Shown piece by piece: positions 45,120 to 53,381 of a stretch of DNA of 64,000 nucleotides. Source of the stretch: Pelagimonas sp050633425 (lineage in GTDB: Bacteria; Pseudomonadota; Alphaproteobacteria; Rhodobacterales; Rhodobacteraceae); contig NZ_JBOEGM010000020.1 in the NCBI RefSeq assembly GCF_050633425.1, positions 248,001 to 312,000 on the forward strand, in the 5' to 3' direction. The translations under genes were made by a program, and so were the position numbers. The notes below the pieces were generated by a model that was not told the origin of the DNA, did no database searches, and saw nothing but the letters and a program-made list of their open reading frames with translations. Every line of letters begins with the position of its first letter. The first letter of the stretch is position 1.

Positions 45120-45749
45120 ATCCATCGCGGTGACTTGGTCAAATTGCACATGCCGGGTCATGAAGGCAGCAGCCTGATCCGATTTACGCGCGGCGATCAA
45201 ATCAAAAAGCGCGCGATGCTCAACGGCTGAATCTGCAATCGCCCCGGCATACTGATAGCGCGCTCGGTAATAGGCCAGAAGCTTCCGTGCGTTGGTCTTG
45301 ATCATATCAACCAAAAAAGGGTTGCCCGACCCTTCGGCGATTGTTCCGTGAAATCTTAGGTTTAGCTGATAATACCCGTCGGGGTCATCATCCCCTTTTT
45401 GCGCAGCATGTTTTTCGCAATCCACGACGACCTGTTCCAAAACCGCCAAATCAGCACCAGACATGCGCCGCGCAGCAAGCCCCGCCGCCTGCCCCTCAAG
45501 CTGGGCATGCACTTCCAGAATCGCAACAAATTGCTCAAGTGTTGGCTTGAACAACGTCGCCCCTTTGCGCGGCAGTCGGACAATCAATCCCATAGCCTCA
45601 AGCCGGATCATTGCTTCGCGCAGCGGTGTGCGCGACACGCCGCATGCCTCAATAAGCGCATCTTCATCAATGGCACTGCCAGGGGTCAGAACCCCTTGTT
45701 CGATGTCATCTAAAACACGCGTCAGGATCATTTCGGTTTGATTGGCCAT
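45099..45749 (-). CDS. GntR family (FCD-type) transcriptional regulator
   Basis: 216 residues. An N-terminal GntR winged helix (IEQGVLTPGSAIDEDALIEA near the start and GVSRTPLREAMIRLEAMGLI, the recognition region) is followed by an FCD effector domain with conserved NLRFHGTIAEGSGN and EHRALFDLIAARKSDQAAAFM, which provide the metal-binding Asp/His set. The start at 45749 has AAAGGGCC upstream; a TTG at 45776 is less likely. Such regulators usually control the adjacent catabolic genes, here the amidotransferase, P450 cluster or the deacetylase. Effector unknown. Confidence 0.92.
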   Translation of the reverse strand: MANQTEMILTRVLDDIEQGVLTPGSAIDEDALIEACGVSRTPLREAMIRLEAMGLIVRLPRKGATLFKPTLEQFVAILEVHAQLEGQAAGLAARRMSGADLAVLEQVVVDCEKHAAQKGDDDPDGYYQLNLRFHGTIAEGSGNPFLVDMIKTNARKLLAYYRARYQYAGAIADSAVEHRALFDLIAARKSDQAAAFMTRHVQFDQVTAMDLLAALG

Positions 45750-45794
45750 GGCCCTTTGTTCCGTGCAGATCGTCAAAATGCAAGTCGATGCGGG

Positions 45795-46811
45795 CTAGCC
45801 TTGGGCGGCAATCAAAACCTGTGTCAGGTTCGGCCCCAAAGCATCGGACATATATCCACCCTCTTGAACATAAAGCGTCGGCAAGCCCATCGCGGCAATC
45901 GCCGCGCCGATCCGGGCAAAACCTTGGTCCGTCACGGCAAAGCCCTGAAACGGATCATCAATCGAAGTATCCAACCCCAGAGCCACGACCACCGCGTCGC
46001 AGCCAAATCCCTGGATGCGTTGCAGGGCATGGGCGAGAGCCTCTAGATACGCATCATCCTGCGTGCCTCGCGGCAGGGGAATATTCAAGTTCGCCCCAAG
46101 CCCGTCACCAATGCCTCTCTCATGGGCATGCCCCCAGTAAAAGGGATAAAACGCGTCTGGGTCAGCATGAATGGACACGGTCAAAACATCGCTACGGGTC
46201 TCAAAAATGCCCTGTGTGCCGTTCCCGTGATGGACATCGACATCCAAAATCGCAACCCGCGCGCCTTGCTCTTGGAGGTCTTGCGCAGCGATGGCAGCAT
46301 TGTTGAGAAAGCAAAAACCGCCGGCCTGATCGTGATAGGCATGATGCCCCGGCGGGCGCGACAGCACATAGGCGCACTCCTCTTCGCCCAACGCCCGCGC
46401 CCCGCCAATCGCACTTTGCGCCGACCAATAGGCCGCGTCCCAAGTATGCGCCCCAATTGGGCAGGCGGTATCGGCCTGATGATACCCGGCCTGGCCCACG
46501 GGTGATGTGGGATAGCTATCCGTTCGCGCACGCGCGTGGATATTTGGGATCACTTCATCCGAAGCCCCATCCAGCGCCTGCCACCGTCCATGGATCGTCT
46601 GCAAAAAGCTCAGATATTCGGAGGTATGGATCGCCGCAATCTGTGCGATCCCGGCATCCTCTGGTGCTTCAAACACACAGCCAGCAGCCTCAGCCCCCGC
46701 TTTAAGCCGGGTAATGCGTTCTGGTTGCTCGGGGCTCACGCGCTGCTGGCCCAGAACCAGAAAACTCTGAGGGTTATGTTTGGTTTGGCGAGGGTCGAGA
46801 AAGGCGCGCAT
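45795..46811 (-). CDS. Histone deacetylase/acetylpolyamine amidohydrolase family protein
   Basis: 338 residues, arginase/deacetylase fold. Zinc-site motifs are RPPGHHA, DVDVHHGNGTQ and the closing Gly-rich EGGYMSD; the Tyr in GGY is the catalytic tyrosine of acetylpolyamine amidohydrolases. These bacterial enzymes remove acetyl groups from polyamines or related amides. The start at 46811 (MRAFLDPRQ) is preferred over a GTG at 46841 because GGAG lies at the right distance. It lies 45 bases upstream of (and on the same strand as) the GntR gene. An amine substrate would fit the neighbouring amine-related cluster. Confidence 0.9.
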   Translation of the reverse strand: MRAFLDPRQTKHNPQSFLVLGQQRVSPEQPERITRLKAGAEAAGCVFEAPEDAGIAQIAAIHTSEYLSFLQTIHGRWQALDGASDEVIPNIHARARTDSYPTSPVGQAGYHQADTACPIGAHTWDAAYWSAQSAIGGARALGEEECAYVLSRPPGHHAYHDQAGGFCFLNNAAIAAQDLQEQGARVAILDVDVHHGNGTQGIFETRSDVLTVSIHADPDAFYPFYWGHAHERGIGDGLGANLNIPLPRGTQDDAYLEALAHALQRIQGFGCDAVVVALGLDTSIDDPFQGFAVTDQGFARIGAAIAAMGLPTLYVQEGGYMSDALGPNLTQVLIAAQG

Positions 46812-46862
46812 GCGGTTGGCTCCGGGCTGATGTCTGCTCACCCTGCCCGGATTTTAGGCGCT

Positions 46863-47474
46863 TTACAATCCAGCCAAATCCTTGACCTGCCCTATGATCT
46901 CTTCAACCCCTTTGCTGTGCCGGAGGGCTGAGAAAACAAAGGGCCGTCCGTCGCGCATCACCGTTGCATCGGCGCGCATCACATCCAAACTCGCCCCGAC
47001 ATGTGGGGCCAAATCGGTCTTGTTGATAACCAACAGATCGGATTTTGTGATCGCCGGCCCGCCTTTGCGCGGAATCTCTTCGCCAGCGGCAACATCAATG
47101 ACATAAAGCGTCAAATCAGCCAGTTCGGGGCTGAACGTGGCGCTGAGATTATCACCACCGCTTTCGATCAAAACGATTTGCACCTCTGGGTGACGCTCTT
47201 GCATCTGCGCGACAGCGGCAAGATTGATCGAAGCATCTTCGCGGATCGCCGTATGCGGGCAACCGCCGGTTTCAACACCGATCACCCGATCCGAGGGCAG
47301 GATTTGCATCCGCATCAGCGCTTCGGCGTCTTCTTGGGTGTAAATGTCATTGGTGATCACCCCGATCGAGTAATCATCCTTGAGCTTCTCGGCCAATCGG
47401 GCGGTCAGCGTGGTTTTGCCAGCGCCGACCGGGCCGCCGATCCCAATGCGCAAAGGGCCATTAAACTGGGTCAT
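46863..47474 (-). CDS. ureG: Urease accessory GTPase UreG
   Basis: 203-residue SIMIBI GTPase that loads nickel into urease. P-loop GGPVGAGKTTL, the CPH nickel-binding motif GGCPHTAI (about residues 72-79), the switch ESGGDNLSATFSPELAD and NKTDLAPHVGA are all present. The ATG at 47474 overlaps the ureF stop by four bases, which decides the start. It is the last gene of the minus-strand urease operon. Confidence 0.97.
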   Translation of the reverse strand: MTQFNGPLRIGIGGPVGAGKTTLTARLAEKLKDDYSIGVITNDIYTQEDAEALMRMQILPSDRVIGVETGGCPHTAIREDASINLAAVAQMQERHPEVQIVLIESGGDNLSATFSPELADLTLYVIDVAAGEEIPRKGGPAITKSDLLVINKTDLAPHVGASLDVMRADATVMRDGRPFVFSALRHSKGVEEIIGQVKDLAGL

Positions 47475-48112
47475 GATTGGAACAGCCTTGGTTGGAGAGT
47501 TTCGTGTTTCATCGCGGCTATATCGGACAAGAAAGCGTTGGACCACAGGTCATCCGGGCTTGCGCCGCGGGTCGCTACCGTCAGACGCAAACAAAGCGGT
47601 GTCATCGCCGAAACCACCTGCTGAGCCGGGGTTTGACCAAGCGGCATCAACCGTTGCGCGGCCGAGACGAGATTGCCAATAAACGCATTGAGATAGAGCG
47701 CAACAACCGCATCACCATCCATTCGTTGTCTTTGCGCGGCGGCCCCGACGGCCAGTGGCAAAAGCAGATCGGGAAAAGACGTATACCAAACCGCATTGAC
47801 TGTTTTCACAAAGGCCGCGCCTTGGCGCTCTGCCTCGCGCAAACGTTCCGCCGCTGGTAAATAGGCGCGCGCCAATGTATCCAAGTCCGACAGATTGGCG
47901 TCGTCCGACATGGCAGACCGAATCCAGATGGCATCACTTCGCCCCGACCCTTGGTCCAGCACCGTCTCGAGCCAATTTTGCAGGCTGACCACATCATGTA
48001 CCCACCCTGCCTCAATCGCGGCCTCAAGCCCATGCGAATAGGTAAAGGCCCCGACCGGAAAGGCAGGAGACAACCATTGCGACAGGGTCAACAGGTTGCC
48101 GTCAATGCTCAT
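47471..48112 (-). CDS. ureF: Urease accessory protein UreF
   Basis: 213-residue all-helical UreF: LLTLSQWLSPAFPVGAFTYSHGLE at the N-terminus (the conserved SPAFPVGAFTYSHG block) and a C-terminal region with PLCLRLTVATRG and ETLQPRLFQS. It forms the UreD-UreF-UreG activation complex on urease. The ATG at 48112 sits inside the last bases of ureE (11-base overlap). A longer open frame upstream exists only because it reads the ureE His-rich tail out of frame. Confidence 0.95.
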   Translation of the reverse strand: MSIDGNLLTLSQWLSPAFPVGAFTYSHGLEAAIEAGWVHDVVSLQNWLETVLDQGSGRSDAIWIRSAMSDDANLSDLDTLARAYLPAAERLREAERQGAAFVKTVNAVWYTSFPDLLLPLAVGAAAQRQRMDGDAVVALYLNAFIGNLVSAAQRLMPLGQTPAQQVVSAMTPLCLRLTVATRGASPDDLWSNAFLSDIAAMKHETLQPRLFQS

Positions 48113-48677
48113 GAGAATGCCCGTGATGATGGTTGGGATCGTGGGTGTGACCGTCGTGTTCGTGCCCGTGACCATGGCTGGGATCGTGGCTGTGCCCGCT
48201 GGAATGATCGTGGGCACTGTTCCCATGATCATGGCTGTGGGTGCGTCCGTGCCCATAGGCCCCGCCTTCGGGGGTAAACGGTTCTACGGTTTCGGTAATT
48301 TCGGCCTCCAGGTGCTCAAGCATGTGCCGGATCACCGGATCACGCTGGATCAACAACCGGGTGGTTTCGACCTGACAAGGCGTGTGACGATTGCCGATAT
48401 GCCATGCCAGTCGCGGTAGGTTGCCTGTGATGACCAGCACATTTTCAGCCGCAGCACGCACCTCAACCAATTGGCCATCGGACAGTTGCAACGCATCACC
48501 CGCATCCAAGGATGTGGTCTTGCCCAGATCAACGACAAAACTCAGACCGCCATCACAGGTGAGCTTTTTGCGTCGCAAAAACCGCGCATCATAATCCAAG
48601 GTCACGGTATCTGTCGCACCGGACCATTCGCCTTTGCGCAAGAGAACCTGCGCCACGGGGAGCGCCGCGCCGCTCAT
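48102..48677 (-). CDS. ureE: Urease nickel metallochaperone UreE with His-rich tail
   Basis: 191-residue nickel chaperone: N-terminal peptide-binding domain (VTLDYDARFLRRKKL), a middle metal domain with IGNRHTPCQV (the conserved metal His) and HMLEHLEAEI, and a C-terminal tail where 20 of the last 51 residues are His, in repeats such as GHSHDPSHGHGHEHDGHTHD. That tail stores nickel in some UreE proteins. The start is ATG 48677 or an ATG at 48689; both fit after the DUF1127 gene. Overlaps ureF by 11 bases. Confidence 0.95.
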   Translation of the reverse strand: MSGAALPVAQVLLRKGEWSGATDTVTLDYDARFLRRKKLTCDGGLSFVVDLGKTTSLDAGDALQLSDGQLVEVRAAAENVLVITGNLPRLAWHIGNRHTPCQVETTRLLIQRDPVIRHMLEHLEAEITETVEPFTPEGGAYGHGRTHSHDHGNSAHDHSSGHSHDPSHGHGHEHDGHTHDPNHHHGHSHEH

Positions 48678-48696
48678 GCTGCACACCATTCGGTTT

Positions 48697-48903
48697 TCAG
48701 CTGTAAAACAGGTCGCCGAAATGCCGATCGACCACATCCGGGCGACGCAATCCGCGTTCTGCCAGGTCGGCGTCGCTTAGCGCCAGCTCTTGTGCATGAC
48801 GGGCATTTTTGCTGTTGACGATTGTCCGTTTGACGAAGTCGATCACCGGGTGAAACAGACGTGCCACGGCGCGTGAAATAGGCCAATTGGCGACAAAAGC
48901 CAT
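48697..48903 (-). CDS. DUF1127 small protein within the urease operon
   Basis: 68 residues: an N-terminal helix, then an Arg-rich DUF1127-like pattern with ALSDADLAERGLRRPDVVDRH, typical of short YjiS/DUF1127 proteins of alphaproteobacteria, several of which affect RNA turnover or phosphate and carbon balance. GAAGGGAAGCG precedes the ATG. It lies 19 bases before ureE and 146 bases after the secreted-protein gene. Its role with urease, if any, is unknown. Upstream at 48930-48950 is a 9-bp direct repeat GGCGACGTC. Confidence 0.82.
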   Translation of the reverse strand: MAFVANWPISRAVARLFHPVIDFVKRTIVNSKNARHAQELALSDADLAERGLRRPDVVDRHFGDLFYS

Positions 48904-49049
48904 GAGATGCGCTTCCCTTCGTTGTTATAGGCGACGTCGTGGGCGACGTCTTGGGAGAACTCGCACCAAACGGATAAATTGGTCTCATTTTCACGTCTAC
49001 TTCTCTTTCTTCATTCCGGTTACCCGTTCATTGCTTAGGTCGGCTTAGA

Positions 49050-49643
49050 TCACCGAACGGCTTCGATACTGGTATAATCAAAGCGATCCAACTGGCCGTT
49101 TTCTTCCAGCCCTACAACGTAAGCAAGCCCCAGTTCCGGGAGATAATTCAGCAGTTCAATCCGCCCGGCTGGATCAAAACTCACCTCAATCGGGATCATG
49201 TCATAACTGCAGCTGCCAAAGGTTTTCGTGCCCTGCTCTCCAAAGGCATAGATCGCGACTTCCATGCCGTTTTCATAGCCCCCCCAACTGTAAGTCTGGG
49301 CCCGCCAATCTCCGCCTGCAACAGGTTTTGGCATAGCCGACGCCGCCATTTCATGCGCGAAGGTCAAACGCGTATGAGGAACCAAATGTCCGTCTTCCAC
49401 GTCGATTATTTCAAGCAGATAGACCCCTTGGCCGAGCATCGAACGCATGCCCGTCATGTCCGGGTCTGAATAGTTTGACGCCACAACTCCGTCCGTCCAT
49501 TGCACAAACGTTTCCATAGCGCCGTCATCGCCTTGAAACCGAATACCCTTGTCCAAATCAGCCGCGATCGGACAATCCGCATGACAGATTGTCGCCGTTA
49601 GGCCGAGCACCGCTAGGCCATAAATAACCCTGTTCACCTTCAT
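49050..49643 (-). CDS. Secreted protein of unknown function in the urease operon
   Basis: 197 residues starting with a clear signal peptide (MKVNRVIYGLAVLGLTATICHA). The mature protein is probably beta-rich and has Cys residues at about positions 24 and 142. No known motif was recognised. The ATG at 49643 has GAGGGGG upstream and lies 35 bases after ureC, on the same strand; a longer frame from 49661 starts before that ribosome site. It may simply lie between two urease blocks, or serve in the periplasm alongside the urea system. Confidence 0.75.
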   Translation of the reverse strand: MKVNRVIYGLAVLGLTATICHADCPIAADLDKGIRFQGDDGAMETFVQWTDGVVASNYSDPDMTGMRSMLGQGVYLLEIIDVEDGHLVPHTRLTFAHEMAASAMPKPVAGGDWRAQTYSWGGYENGMEVAIYAFGEQGTKTFGSCSYDMIPIEVSFDPAGRIELLNYLPELGLAYVVGLEENGQLDRFDYTSIEAVR

Positions 49644-49678
49644 TGCCCCCTCGTTAAACATGTATAATGGGCAAAAGG

Positions 49679-51388
49679 TTAGAACAGAAAATAGCGCTGC
49701 GCCATCGGAAGCTCGGTTGCGGGTTCACAGGTGAGCAATTCGCCATCTGCGCGCACCTCATAGGTCTCAGGATTCACCTCTACATGGGGCAATGCATCGT
49801 TTAGCTTGAGGTCTTTCTTGCCAATGCCGCGGGTGTTTTTGACCGCCAAAGTCTGTTTGGCCAACCCCAAAGACTGTGCAATCCCGTCCGCTTGTGCCGC
49901 CTCGGATACAAAGGTCACAGCCGAGTTTTCAACGGCCCGGCCATAGGCTCCAAACATCGGGCGGCTATAGACCGGCTGCGGCGTTGGGATCGAAGCGTTC
50001 GGATCACCCATTTGCGCACAGGCAATGGTGCCCCCCAACAAGACCATTTCGGGTTTTACGCCAAAGAACGCCGGGTTCCAGAGCACGAGATCGGCGCGTT
50101 TGCCTTCTTCAATCGACCCAATCTCATGCGCCAATCCATGCGCAATCGCCGGGTTGATGGTGTATTTGGCAATATAGCGGCGCACACGGAAATTGTCGTT
50201 TTCGCCCGTTTCATCCGCCAAACGCCCGCGCTGTTTCTTCATCTTATCAGCAGTTTGCCAAGTACGGATCAGCACTTCGCCAACACGGCCCATCGCCTGA
50301 CTGTCACTCGCGATAATCGAAAACGCGCCCATGTCGTGCAGAATATCTTCGGCGGCAATTGTTTCGCGGCGAATCCGGCTCTCGGCAAAGGCCACATCCT
50401 CGGGGATGGATTTGTCGAGGTGATGGCAAACCATCAGCATGTCGAGATGCTCTTCGACCGTGTTCACCGTGAAGGGGCGTGTCGGGTTGGTCGAGCTGGG
50501 GAGCACATGCTCCTCTCCGCAGATTTTGATAATGTCCGGCGCGTGACCACCACCCGCCCCTTCGGTGTGAAAGGCGTGAATGGTGCGCCCCTTCATCGCC
50601 CCGACGGTGTGTTCCACAAAGCCGCTTTCGTTCAGCGTGTCAGTGTGAATCATCACCTGCACATCCATGGCGTCGGCAACTGTCAAACAGCAATCAATCG
50701 CAGCCGGGGTCGTGCCCCAATCCTCATGCAATTTCAGCGCGCAGGCACCAGCCTTGATCTGTTCCTCAAGCGCAGCCGGCAGAGACGCATTGCCCTTGCC
50801 CGCAAAGGCAAGGTTCATCGGAAAAGCATCCGCCGCCTGCATCATCCGACCAATATGCCATGGGCCGGGGGTGCATGTTGTCGCCAGCGTCCCATGGGCC
50901 GGACCAGTGCCGCCGCCCAGCATAGTGGTGAGGCCAGAATGCAACGCGTCTTCAATCTGTTGGGGACAAATGAAGTGGATATGGCTGTCAAACCCGCCCG
51001 CCGTCAGGATACGCCCCTCGCCCGCGATCACTTCTGTGCCGGGGCCGACGATGACGTCGACGCCGGGCTGTGTGTCTGGGTTGCCCGCTTTGCCGATCTT
51101 GTGAATGCGGCCGGATTTGAGACCAACATCCGCCTTGTAAACACCGGTGTGATCAACAATCAGCGCATTGGTGATAACCGTATCGACCGCACCCTCGGCC
51201 CGTGTGACCTGGGATTGCCCCATACCGTCGCGGATGACTTTCCCGCCGCCAAATTTGACTTCTTCACCATAGGTGGTCAGGTCGCGTTCGACCTCAATGA
51301 TCAGATCCGTATCCGCGAGACGCAGTTTGTCACCCGTGGTTGGGCCGAACATCGCGGCATAATCGGAGCGTTTGATTGTTGCTGGCAT
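49679..51388 (-). CDS. ureC: Urease alpha subunit
   Basis: 569-residue catalytic subunit, urea + H2O to ammonia + carbamate, with two nickel ions. Lys219 in CALKLHEDWG is the carbamylated nickel-bridging lysine; HIHF and the later HTEGAGGGHAPD give His ligands; CHHLDKSIPED is the flap with the catalytic His; MLGGGTGPAHGT is the substrate-region motif. Full length, no break. The ATG overlaps the ureB stop by one base (TGATG type). GC-rich and codon use like the neighbours. Confidence 0.98.
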   Translation of the reverse strand: MPATIKRSDYAAMFGPTTGDKLRLADTDLIIEVERDLTTYGEEVKFGGGKVIRDGMGQSQVTRAEGAVDTVITNALIVDHTGVYKADVGLKSGRIHKIGKAGNPDTQPGVDVIVGPGTEVIAGEGRILTAGGFDSHIHFICPQQIEDALHSGLTTMLGGGTGPAHGTLATTCTPGPWHIGRMMQAADAFPMNLAFAGKGNASLPAALEEQIKAGACALKLHEDWGTTPAAIDCCLTVADAMDVQVMIHTDTLNESGFVEHTVGAMKGRTIHAFHTEGAGGGHAPDIIKICGEEHVLPSSTNPTRPFTVNTVEEHLDMLMVCHHLDKSIPEDVAFAESRIRRETIAAEDILHDMGAFSIIASDSQAMGRVGEVLIRTWQTADKMKKQRGRLADETGENDNFRVRRYIAKYTINPAIAHGLAHEIGSIEEGKRADLVLWNPAFFGVKPEMVLLGGTIACAQMGDPNASIPTPQPVYSRPMFGAYGRAVENSAVTFVSEAAQADGIAQSLGLAKQTLAVKNTRGIGKKDLKLNDALPHVEVNPETYEVRADGELLTCEPATELPMAQRYFLF

Positions 51389-51693
51389 CAGAGATCCCCC
51401 ATCACTTGACCGTTAAATCCAAACACCCGACGCGCGCCTGAAATCGGTATCAGGTTCACCTCGCGGCGCTGCCCCGGTTCAAAGCGCACCGCGGTTCCGG
51501 CTGCGATGTCGAGACGCAAACCGCGGGCCGCGTCCCGATCAAACTCAAGCCCAGGGTTTGCTTCAGCAAAGTGATAGTGCGATCCAACTTGCACAGGACG
51601 GTCGCCCGTATTGGCGACCATCAAGGTGATCACCTCTGCGCCCTCGTTCAATGTCAATGTCCCTTCGGCAGGGAACAGCTCGCCGGGGATCAT
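51388..51693 (-). CDS. ureB: Urease beta subunit
   Basis: 101 residues: MIPGELFPAEG at the start, VANTGDRPVQVGSHYHFAEANPGLEFDR in the middle (split over about 27-54), GTAVRFEPGQRREVNL and GFNGQVMG at the end, as in all UreB proteins. The ATG at 51693 overlaps the stop of the 49-residue peptide gene by four bases, so ureB translation is coupled to that peptide. Confidence 0.96.
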   Translation of the reverse strand: MIPGELFPAEGTLTLNEGAEVITLMVANTGDRPVQVGSHYHFAEANPGLEFDRDAARGLRLDIAAGTAVRFEPGQRREVNLIPISGARRVFGFNGQVMGDL

Positions 51694-51839
51694 TTGCGCA
51701 CCTTTGCTGCAATCAAGGCCGCGCCCGCCAGAACAGCGACAACACCAAGCCACATGCCGCCATCATGCGGATGCACATGGGCACCTTCATGGGCAACGGC
51801 AGGAGAGGCGAACAGAACGAGGAAGGGAAGATATTTCAT
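51690..51839 (-). CDS. 49-residue His-rich exported membrane peptide between ureA and ureB
   Basis: 49 residues: signal-like helix (MKYLPFLVLFASPAVA), then a His-rich HEGAHVHPHDGG stretch, then one membrane helix and a Lys/Arg tail. If cleaved after AVA the mature protein would begin with His and show four His within ten residues on the periplasmic side, a possible nickel or other metal site. AGGAGA precedes the ATG and its stop overlaps the ureB ATG by four bases, evidence that it is a real gene. It resembles the N-terminus of HupE/UreJ nickel permeases in miniature; that comparison is only suggestive. Confidence 0.75.
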   Translation of the reverse strand: MKYLPFLVLFASPAVAHEGAHVHPHDGGMWLGVVAVLAGAALIAAKVRK

Positions 51840-51859
51840 GGAATGTCTCCTGCTGAGAA

Positions 51860-52162
51860 TTATCGAATAGGGTTGTGGACGGTCACCAGCTTGGTGCCAT
51901 CGGGAAAGGTTGCCTCGACTTGCACTTCCACAATCATCTCGGCGATGCCGTCCATACATTGCTCGCGCGTGATCACTTCGGCACCCGCTTGCATCAGATC
52001 ACTGACCGAGCGCCCATCGCGTGCGCCTTCGACAACCGCATCGGTAATAAGCGCAATCGCTTCGGGATGGTTTAGCTTCACGCCACGTTCAAGCCGCTTG
52101 CGGGCAATGATGGCGGCCATGGCCACCAACAGCTTGTCTTTTTCGCGCGGGGTCAGTTGCAT
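51860..52162 (-). CDS. ureA: Urease gamma subunit
   Basis: 100 residues: MQLTPREKDKLLV at the N-terminus, ARKRLERGVKLNHPEAIALI, VVEGARDGRSV and VQVEATFPDGTKLVTVHNPI, the standard UreA sequence. It forms the trimer of ureABC heterotrimers. The ATG at 52162 lies one base after the ureD stop. It is followed by the 49-residue peptide gene (20 bases). Confidence 0.97.
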   Translation of the reverse strand: MQLTPREKDKLLVAMAAIIARKRLERGVKLNHPEAIALITDAVVEGARDGRSVSDLMQAGAEVITREQCMDGIAEMIVEVQVEATFPDGTKLVTVHNPIR

Positions 52163-52163
52163 A

Positions 52164-52979
52164 TCAAAGTCTCCAAGACGTGGGCAGTGTGTCGCCGCTA
52201 AGGCGATCAAGAATGGGAAGCAAGGCGCAGCGCAGTTCAAAACTGTCATCTGCGACCAAACGAATGGCCAAAAGATCGGGTTGCAAAAGCGATGCGCCCC
52301 CCGTTTCGGGCAACATGGCGCGCACGGCGTTCAGATGTCGTTCGGCATCGGGCGCGACGAAAACCAGACTGGCCATGGCCCCGGCACCGCGCGCCAAACG
52401 CGCCATCTGTGCCACCAAATCGCCATCCAATTGCACCGCGTCTCTATATAGGGGCGCACCGTTGCGCGAGATTTCAATGCGATCATGGAACGACACATGA
52501 TGCAGCCGCTCTCCCATGGCCGCACGGCCAAACACCACGGGTTCCACCATCAACAACTGCGTATCGCTTGCCAGTTCGATCCGCAAATTACGACGCAGTG
52601 CCGCGCCTTCGAACAAGATCAACTCTTGGGGCAACCAACTCAACTGCGCGCCGGCCTCGACCGTCAGGTGACTGTTTGCGACCGCATAGCCTTCGGCGCT
52701 GCGATAGGCCCGTTCGGCGGCTTGCGTGGTCAGCGACACATGCGCCCCGGTTTCTGCAACCGCATTAAGTGAGACGCGGTCCCCCCCGGTCAACCCACCG
52801 GCGGTATTTATAACAATGGCCTCAAGCGCATGTTGGCTGCGCGGAAACAGCGCCTTCATACAGCCAGATGACCGCAAATGCCCAATCGCACTGCGGCCTC
52901 CGCGGGCTTTTGCCTTTAGGGTCAGCGCTCCAATCGCGCGAGGTTGCCTCAAAGCTGTATTAGCCTCTTTATGTCTCAA
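52164..52979 (-). CDS. ureD: Urease accessory protein UreD
   Basis: 271 residues, the scaffold of the nickel-loading complex. Family motifs are AIVINTAGGLTGGDRVSL (about 54-71), TTQAAERAYRS, WLPQELILFEGA and VFGRAAMGE. It is the first gene of the urease operon; the divergent region to urtA (402 bases) holds the promoters for both. Start ATG at 52979; no better alternative seen. Confidence 0.95.
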   Translation of the reverse strand: MRHKEANTALRQPRAIGALTLKAKARGGRSAIGHLRSSGCMKALFPRSQHALEAIVINTAGGLTGGDRVSLNAVAETGAHVSLTTQAAERAYRSAEGYAVANSHLTVEAGAQLSWLPQELILFEGAALRRNLRIELASDTQLLMVEPVVFGRAAMGERLHHVSFHDRIEISRNGAPLYRDAVQLDGDLVAQMARLARGAGAMASLVFVAPDAERHLNAVRAMLPETGGASLLQPDLLAIRLVADDSFELRCALLPILDRLSGDTLPTSWRL

Positions 52980-53381
52980 CGTGGCGTTGATTGGATTACC
53001 CTCAAATCATCTCGTTTCGCCACTTTGTTCAGCACGTGACCCCGATTCCGGCAATGTTTCTGGCAAAAAGAGAATGAACGACCGGGCATTGTGTCTAATT
53101 TTTAATCGAAACCGCAGGAAACTGCCCAAATATTCACCAAAAACGAGGGAGTCACCGCCCATTTTCGCGCCGCAATTGACCCTAGGCCCGGCTAACAGAA
53201 TGACTAAGGCACCCGCCGGGGACGCTAGGAAACGCATTATCGGAAAACGGGTGTGTGACGACCCATATGAATTGGACCTCAGCAGGGCCGCCACACGAGA
53301 TGCAACAAATGTTGCGGGACAAAGCTAAGCCTTCGCCTAAACGGGCGCAATGGCAGCATAGCGTCCCGCAGGGAGAATGTG
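52980..53381. promoter_or_regulatory. Divergent promoter region of ureD and urtA
   Basis: 402 bases between the divergent urease and urea-transport operons. I see no convincing gene. A perfect palindrome GCAACAAATGTTGC lies at 53302-53315, 67 bases before urtA, and TGGCAGCAT at 53351-53359, a 9-mer also found in the nrtA leader at 22375-22383. Either could be a nitrogen-regulator site, but the protein is not known. The ribosome site of urtA is GGGAG at 53371-53375. Confidence 0.5.

Noticed and set aside
48102..48256. Repeated His codon stretches that could look like a CRISPR or minisatellite, and a long ureF reading frame through them
   Set aside because: The repeats are the in-frame His-rich tail of UreE; units are irregular and there are no unique spacers. 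The long ureF frame is an out-of-frame reading of this tail; UreF begins at 48112.
48930..48950. GGCGACGTC direct repeat upstream of the DUF1127 gene
   Set aside because: Two 9-bp copies only; may be chance in GC-rich DNA, and no partner protein suggests itself.
49892..51409. Long plus-strand frame opposite ureC
   Set aside because: It mirrors the coding frame of ureC; high GC gives long antisense frames. Its translation has no recognisable domain.
53007..53294. A 95-residue minus-strand frame in the ureD-urtA gap
   Set aside because: No motif, no ribosome site, odd composition, and it lies in the promoter region of both operons.
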